Made by a program: the position numbers and the translations under genes. A DNA stretch of 23,016 nucleotides from Spartobacteria bacterium (GTDB lineage: Bacteria > Verrucomicrobiota > Verrucomicrobiia > Chthoniobacterales > Chthoniobacteraceae): the NCBI GenBank assembly GCA_025355595.1, contig JANXZI010000789.1:1-23016 (forward strand), written 5' to 3'. Below are positions 21,721 to 23,016 of this stretch, piece after piece. Positions within the stretch are counted from its first letter, which is position 1. Every line of letters starts with the position of its first letter. The notes beneath the pieces are model-generated. The model was not told the origin of the DNA and ran no database searches. It worked only from the letters and a program-made list of their open reading frames with translations.

Positions 21721-23016
21721 ATGCCCCGCTACATTCCCACCATCGGACTCGAAGTCCACGTCCAGCTCAACACGCGCAGCAAGATGTTCTGCGGCTGCCC
21801 CGCCGAATACGGCTCCGAACCAAACACGCACACCTGCCCCGTCTGCCTCGGCTATCCCGGCGCGCTGCCGGTGATGAATGGCGAGGCGCTGAAAATGACT
21901 GCGCTCGCGGGGCTCATGCTCGGCTGCAAGATCGCGGACTCCTGCAAATTTGATCGGAAGAATTATTTCTATCCCGACATGCCGAAGAACTACCAGATCA
22001 CGCAGTTCGACCTGCCGATCTGCATCGGCGGCGGCGTGCCGCTGCACGAGTTCGCGTATCCGAAGGACGCGCAGAAGAGCATCGTCTCGCCGGGAAAAGT
22101 GGTGAGCCTCACGCGCATTCATCTCGAGGAGGACGTGGCGAAATCCACGCACTTCGACACGAACAGCGGCATTGATTTCAACCGCGCGGGCACGCCGCTC
22201 ATGGAGATCGTGAGTGAGCCGGACATCACGTCGCCCGAGGAGGCGTTCGCCTATCTCACGAGCCTCCAGCAGATCCTCATCTACGGCGGCGTGAGCGATG
22301 CCGACATGGAAAAGGGACAGATGCGCTGCGATTGCAATGTCTCAGTCAGGCCCGAGGGCCAAAAGGAACTCGGTGTGAAAATCGAAATCAAAAACATGAA
22401 TTCGATCTCCGCCGTGCGCCGCGCCGTCGCGTACGAGATCGAGCGGCAAACCGCTGCCTGCGAGCGCGGCGAGACGCTCGTGCAGAGCACGCGCGGCTGG
22501 GACGACGACACCGGCCAGACGCGCCACCAGCGCACGAAGGAAAGCTCGCACGACTACCGCTACTTTCCCGATCCCGATCTGCTGCCGGTGGACACGACGG
22601 TCTTCATGGCCGAGGTGCGTGCGAAGCGCCCCGAGCTGCCCGGCGAAAAACGCGATCGCTTCGTCGCGGCGTACGGAGTGACGAGCTACGACGCCAGCGT
22701 GCTCGCGAGTGAACGACCGCTTGCGGAGTATTTCGACACTGCGGCGAAGGGCGCGAAGAAACCGAAGAACGTGGCGAACTGGATCATCAACGATCTTCTC
22801 AGTGCGCTCACCGCGGCGGAGAAGACGATCTCAAGCTGCCCGATCCGCGCGCATTCGCTCGATGAACTTGTGAACCTCATTGACGCCGGCGCGATCAGCT
22901 CGAAGCAGGGCAAGGAAGTTTTCGCCGAGATGTTCGCGAGCGGAAAGGGGGCTGCGCAGATCGTGAAGGACCGCGGGATGGAGCAGGTGAGTGACACAGG
23001 CGCGATCGAGGCGCTG
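21721..23016 (+). CDS. gatB: Asp-tRNA(Asn)/Glu-tRNA(Gln) amidotransferase subunit B, partial (runs off the right edge)
   Basis: GatB is the tRNA-binding and kinase subunit of GatCAB, which turns Glu-tRNA(Gln) and/or Asp-tRNA(Asn) into the amidated form. The frame is open from the ATG at 21721 to the last base, 432 codons; the family is usually about 470-500 residues, so the end lies outside the window. Visible features are the N-terminal PTIGLEVHVQLNT, zinc-type cysteines in FCGCP and CPVCLGYPG, NYFYPDMPKNYQITQFDLP, LEEDVAKSTH, the signature KGQMRCDCNVSVRPEG, EIKNMNS and SSHDYRYFPDPDLLP. After about residue 300 the GatB/YqeY C-terminal helical region begins. It follows the CvpA-family gene by 13 bp. 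gatA and gatC are not in view. Confidence 0.97.
   Translation, partial: MPRYIPTIGLEVHVQLNTRSKMFCGCPAEYGSEPNTHTCPVCLGYPGALPVMNGEALKMTALAGLMLGCKIADSCKFDRKNYFYPDMPKNYQITQFDLPICIGGGVPLHEFAYPKDAQKSIVSPGKVVSLTRIHLEEDVAKSTHFDTNSGIDFNRAGTPLMEIVSEPDITSPEEAFAYLTSLQQILIYGGVSDADMEKGQMRCDCNVSVRPEGQKELGVKIEIKNMNSISAVRRAVAYEIERQTAACERGETLVQSTRGWDDDTGQTRHQRTKESSHDYRYFPDPDLLPVDTTVFMAEVRAKRPELPGEKRDRFVAAYGVTSYDASVLASERPLAEYFDTAAKGAKKPKNVANWIINDLLSALTAAEKTISSCPIRAHSLDELVNLIDAGAISSKQGKEVFAEMFASGKGAAQIVKDRGMEQVSDTGAIEAL

Noticed and set aside
19719..21722. 667-codon open frame on the minus strand opposite aroC and the CvpA-family gene
   Set aside because: It spans two genes with firm support on the other strand and shows no domain of its own.
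1..23016. CRISPR array, IS transposase, phage or defence genes
   Set aside because: No direct repeats with regular spacers, no transposase or integrase motifs and no defence-type domains were found on either strand.

Overview
The window is high-GC bacterial chromosome with closely packed genes and one giant gene. The organism is probably a member of the Verrucomicrobiota. This is an inference from gene style: a fused SpmA-SpmB protein, a MoeB-rhodanese protein followed by a small UPF0434/Trm112-like protein, a giant secreted Calx-beta protein whose C-terminus has a 'DTDHDGWSNLAEYALGTNP' segment and an 'YMRLRIVKP' end, and intergenic heptamer repeats. No rRNA or other marker gene is present to prove it. 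Almost none of the genes has a recognisable Shine-Dalgarno sequence.

Layout. 1-4224: a heptamer repeat, an OmpR-family response regulator (+), a 490-bp gap full of inverted repeats, polyphosphate kinase 1 (+), and a convergent CHAD-domain protein (-), so a polyphosphate-making enzyme lies beside a probable polyphosphate-binding protein. 4351-5810: MoeB-rhodanese and a Trm112-like protein, a minus-strand pair for sulfur-carrier activation and a small accessory protein. 5811-6085: a divergent intergenic region holding a 38-bp perfect inverted repeat built from heptamers. 6086-7438: SpmAB-type membrane protein (+). 7461-9521: a PstS-like periplasmic binding protein and a membrane-anchored TPR protein (-). 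9645-9716: tRNA-Lys(UUU) (+), followed at once by a 10-bp hairpin. 9775-10620: a secreted alpha/beta hydrolase (-), 18 bp downstream of the giant gene.

10639-19449 (-) encodes a 2,936-residue exported protein: signal or anchor, propeptide-like region, metzincin-type zinc protease, PKD, a carboxypeptidase-regulatory-like domain, nine Calx-beta domains, four DUF1349/concanavalin-like domains, more PKD-like domains and a calcium-binding-like C-terminal segment. One Calx-beta domain is split by a 379-residue block that is itself a circularly permuted pair of DUF1349-like domains. This is the most unusual structure in the window.

19671-23016: a plus-strand housekeeping operon of chorismate synthase (aroC), a CvpA-family membrane protein with an extended C-terminus, and gatB, which runs off the right edge. 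No phage, CRISPR, IS transposase or defence system was found.
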